64,000 bases of DNA from Ramlibacter albus (GTDB lineage Bacteria > Pseudomonadota > Gammaproteobacteria > Burkholderiales > Burkholderiaceae_C). The translations under genes and the position numbers were made by a program. Position 1 is the first letter of the stretch; each line of letters starts with the position of its first letter. The stretch spans positions 558,001 to 622,000 of the forward strand of contig NZ_JACORU010000001.1 in the NCBI RefSeq assembly GCF_014297445.1. The letters are read 5' to 3'. The notes below the pieces were generated by a model. The model did not search any database. It was not told the origin of the DNA and was given only the letters and a program-made list of their open reading frames with translations. Shown piece by piece: positions 63,502 to 64,000 of the stretch.

Positions 63502-64000
63502 ATGACCTGGCAGAAGCTGCCGCGCGGTTGCTTCACCGGCATCGACTGGTCGCGCAAGGGCGCGCTCGACGGCTGGGACCCGTACCTCGTGTGGGCGGAG
63601 ACGGACAACTTCGCGGGGTACAGGAACGCCAGTCCCAAACGGTTGCCGATCGCGTTCGAACTGAAGGCAGGTACGACCCTCGCGCAACTCCTCGGCGCCG
63701 CGCCGGCGGGCTCGCTGTGGGTGCCCGACGCTTACCTTCAGCGAACACCCGCACCGCGCTTCGCCACGGGTCGGGCGGCGCCGGCGTTCTTCCAGGCGGT
63801 CGACAACGGGCGACTCGCGCAGCTCGTCGAGCGCATCGAGCTCGGGCTGCCAGCGGCCCAATACACGGACGAGCCCCAAGCCACGCCGCCCGGCAGCTCG
63901 CGCGCCGCGCGAGCCGGGACGCAGGCGAAGTCGTCGCAGGCAAGCGGCCCAGCGCAGGTGCAAGGCGACGTCGTCGCCATCATCGACGACAGCCTCGCGC
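63502..64000 (+). CDS. N-terminal part of a subtilisin-like (S8) serine protease, truncated by window edge
   Basis: Starts at ATG 63502, four bases after the haloperoxidase-like gene, and runs off the right edge after 166 codons. A prodomain-like region (1-150) without a signal peptide precedes VVAIIDDSLA at 158-166, whose Asp 162/163 match the catalytic Asp of S8 subtilases (VAVIDDG-type). The His and Ser parts lie outside the window, so activity cannot be judged. It may process the product of the upstream genes. Confidence 0.75.
   Translation, partial: MTWQKLPRGCFTGIDWSRKGALDGWDPYLVWAETDNFAGYRNASPKRLPIAFELKAGTTLAQLLGAAPAGSLWVPDAYLQRTPAPRFATGRAAPAFFQAVDNGRLAQLVERIELGLPAAQYTDEPQATPPGSSRAARAGTQAKSSQASGPAQVQGDVVAIIDDSLA

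Overview
This window is a high-GC stretch of bacterial chromosome, densely packed with genes on both strands. Its gene content points to a betaproteobacterium of the Comamonadaceae, most like Ramlibacter or Variovorax. The signs are the glyQ-glyS/gmhB/plsC/YgjP-like metallopeptidase block, the liuR-ivd-can-aceK-thiolase block, many standalone Burkholderiales-type proteins and strong third-position GC in genuine genes. The genus is inferred from gene order and protein style, not from a marker gene. I saw no rRNA, tRNA, CRISPR array, prophage or intact insertion sequence. No stretch longer than 300 bases lacks a gene; the longest intergenic gaps are about 282 bases (26084-26365) and 236 bases (17339-17574).

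Layout. Bases 1-6.8 kb hold the 3' end of an unknown gene, a hybrid histidine kinase, a DUF3297 protein, a histidine phosphatase overlapping an NAD(P)H-hydrate dehydratase, and a PKMT-type methyltransferase. Bases 6.8-13.1 kb are an accessory island of lower GC: a 1659-residue secreted Rhs/YD-repeat protein with a histidine-rich C-terminal tip, an adjacent putative immunity gene, a small orphan gene and a frameshifted gene, with a REP-like hairpin between them. Bases 13.1-17.3 kb are an RND efflux operon. Bases 17.5-26 kb hold two small membrane proteins and a clear terminator, an aspartoacylase-like hydrolase, galactarate dehydratase (garD), a GntR regulator, a protein with a PD-(D/E)xK-like motif, and a large acyl-CoA synthetase-GNAT fusion. 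Bases 26.1-29.3 kb hold a run of consecutive hairpins ending in a terminator (a candidate small RNA), then a phosphoribosyltransferase divergent from two universal stress proteins around an FNR/FixK-type box, and a nucleotide-sugar epimerase.

Bases 29.3-39 kb include a HAD phosphatase, an MFS transporter, a TPR lipoprotein, a ClpP-like periplasmic protein, a YchJ protein, a cytochrome c operon behind a textbook CRP-type site, and two tandem membrane adenylate cyclases. Bases 39-46.7 kb hold fatty acid and leucine catabolism genes (acyl-CoA dehydrogenase, SDR, thiolase, isocitrate dehydrogenase kinase/phosphatase, carbonic anhydrase, isovaleryl-CoA dehydrogenase and the MerR-type LiuR), with two LiuR-type palindromes. 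Bases 46.7-57.1 kb hold a PAS histidine kinase, a YgjP-type metallopeptidase, PlsC, GmhB, a two-gene nucleotidyltransferase cassette inserted before GmhB, GlyS, GlyQ, Lnt, CorC and a GNAT enzyme. Bases 57.2-58.9 kb hold an Lrp-type regulator divergent from 4-hydroxyphenylpyruvate dioxygenase.

The last 5 kb (58985-64000) is the most unusual part. A soluble adenylate cyclase with TolB-like and TPR regions is followed 3 bases later by a complete FAD-dependent tryptophan halogenase. Next comes a vanadium-haloperoxidase/PAP2-type protein whose N-terminus is a tryptophan-containing GGWSGA hexapeptide repeat, and then the start of a subtilisin-like protease. A tryptophan halogenase beside a Trp-repeat peptide and a protease suggests, but does not prove, a post-translational protein or peptide halogenation system.
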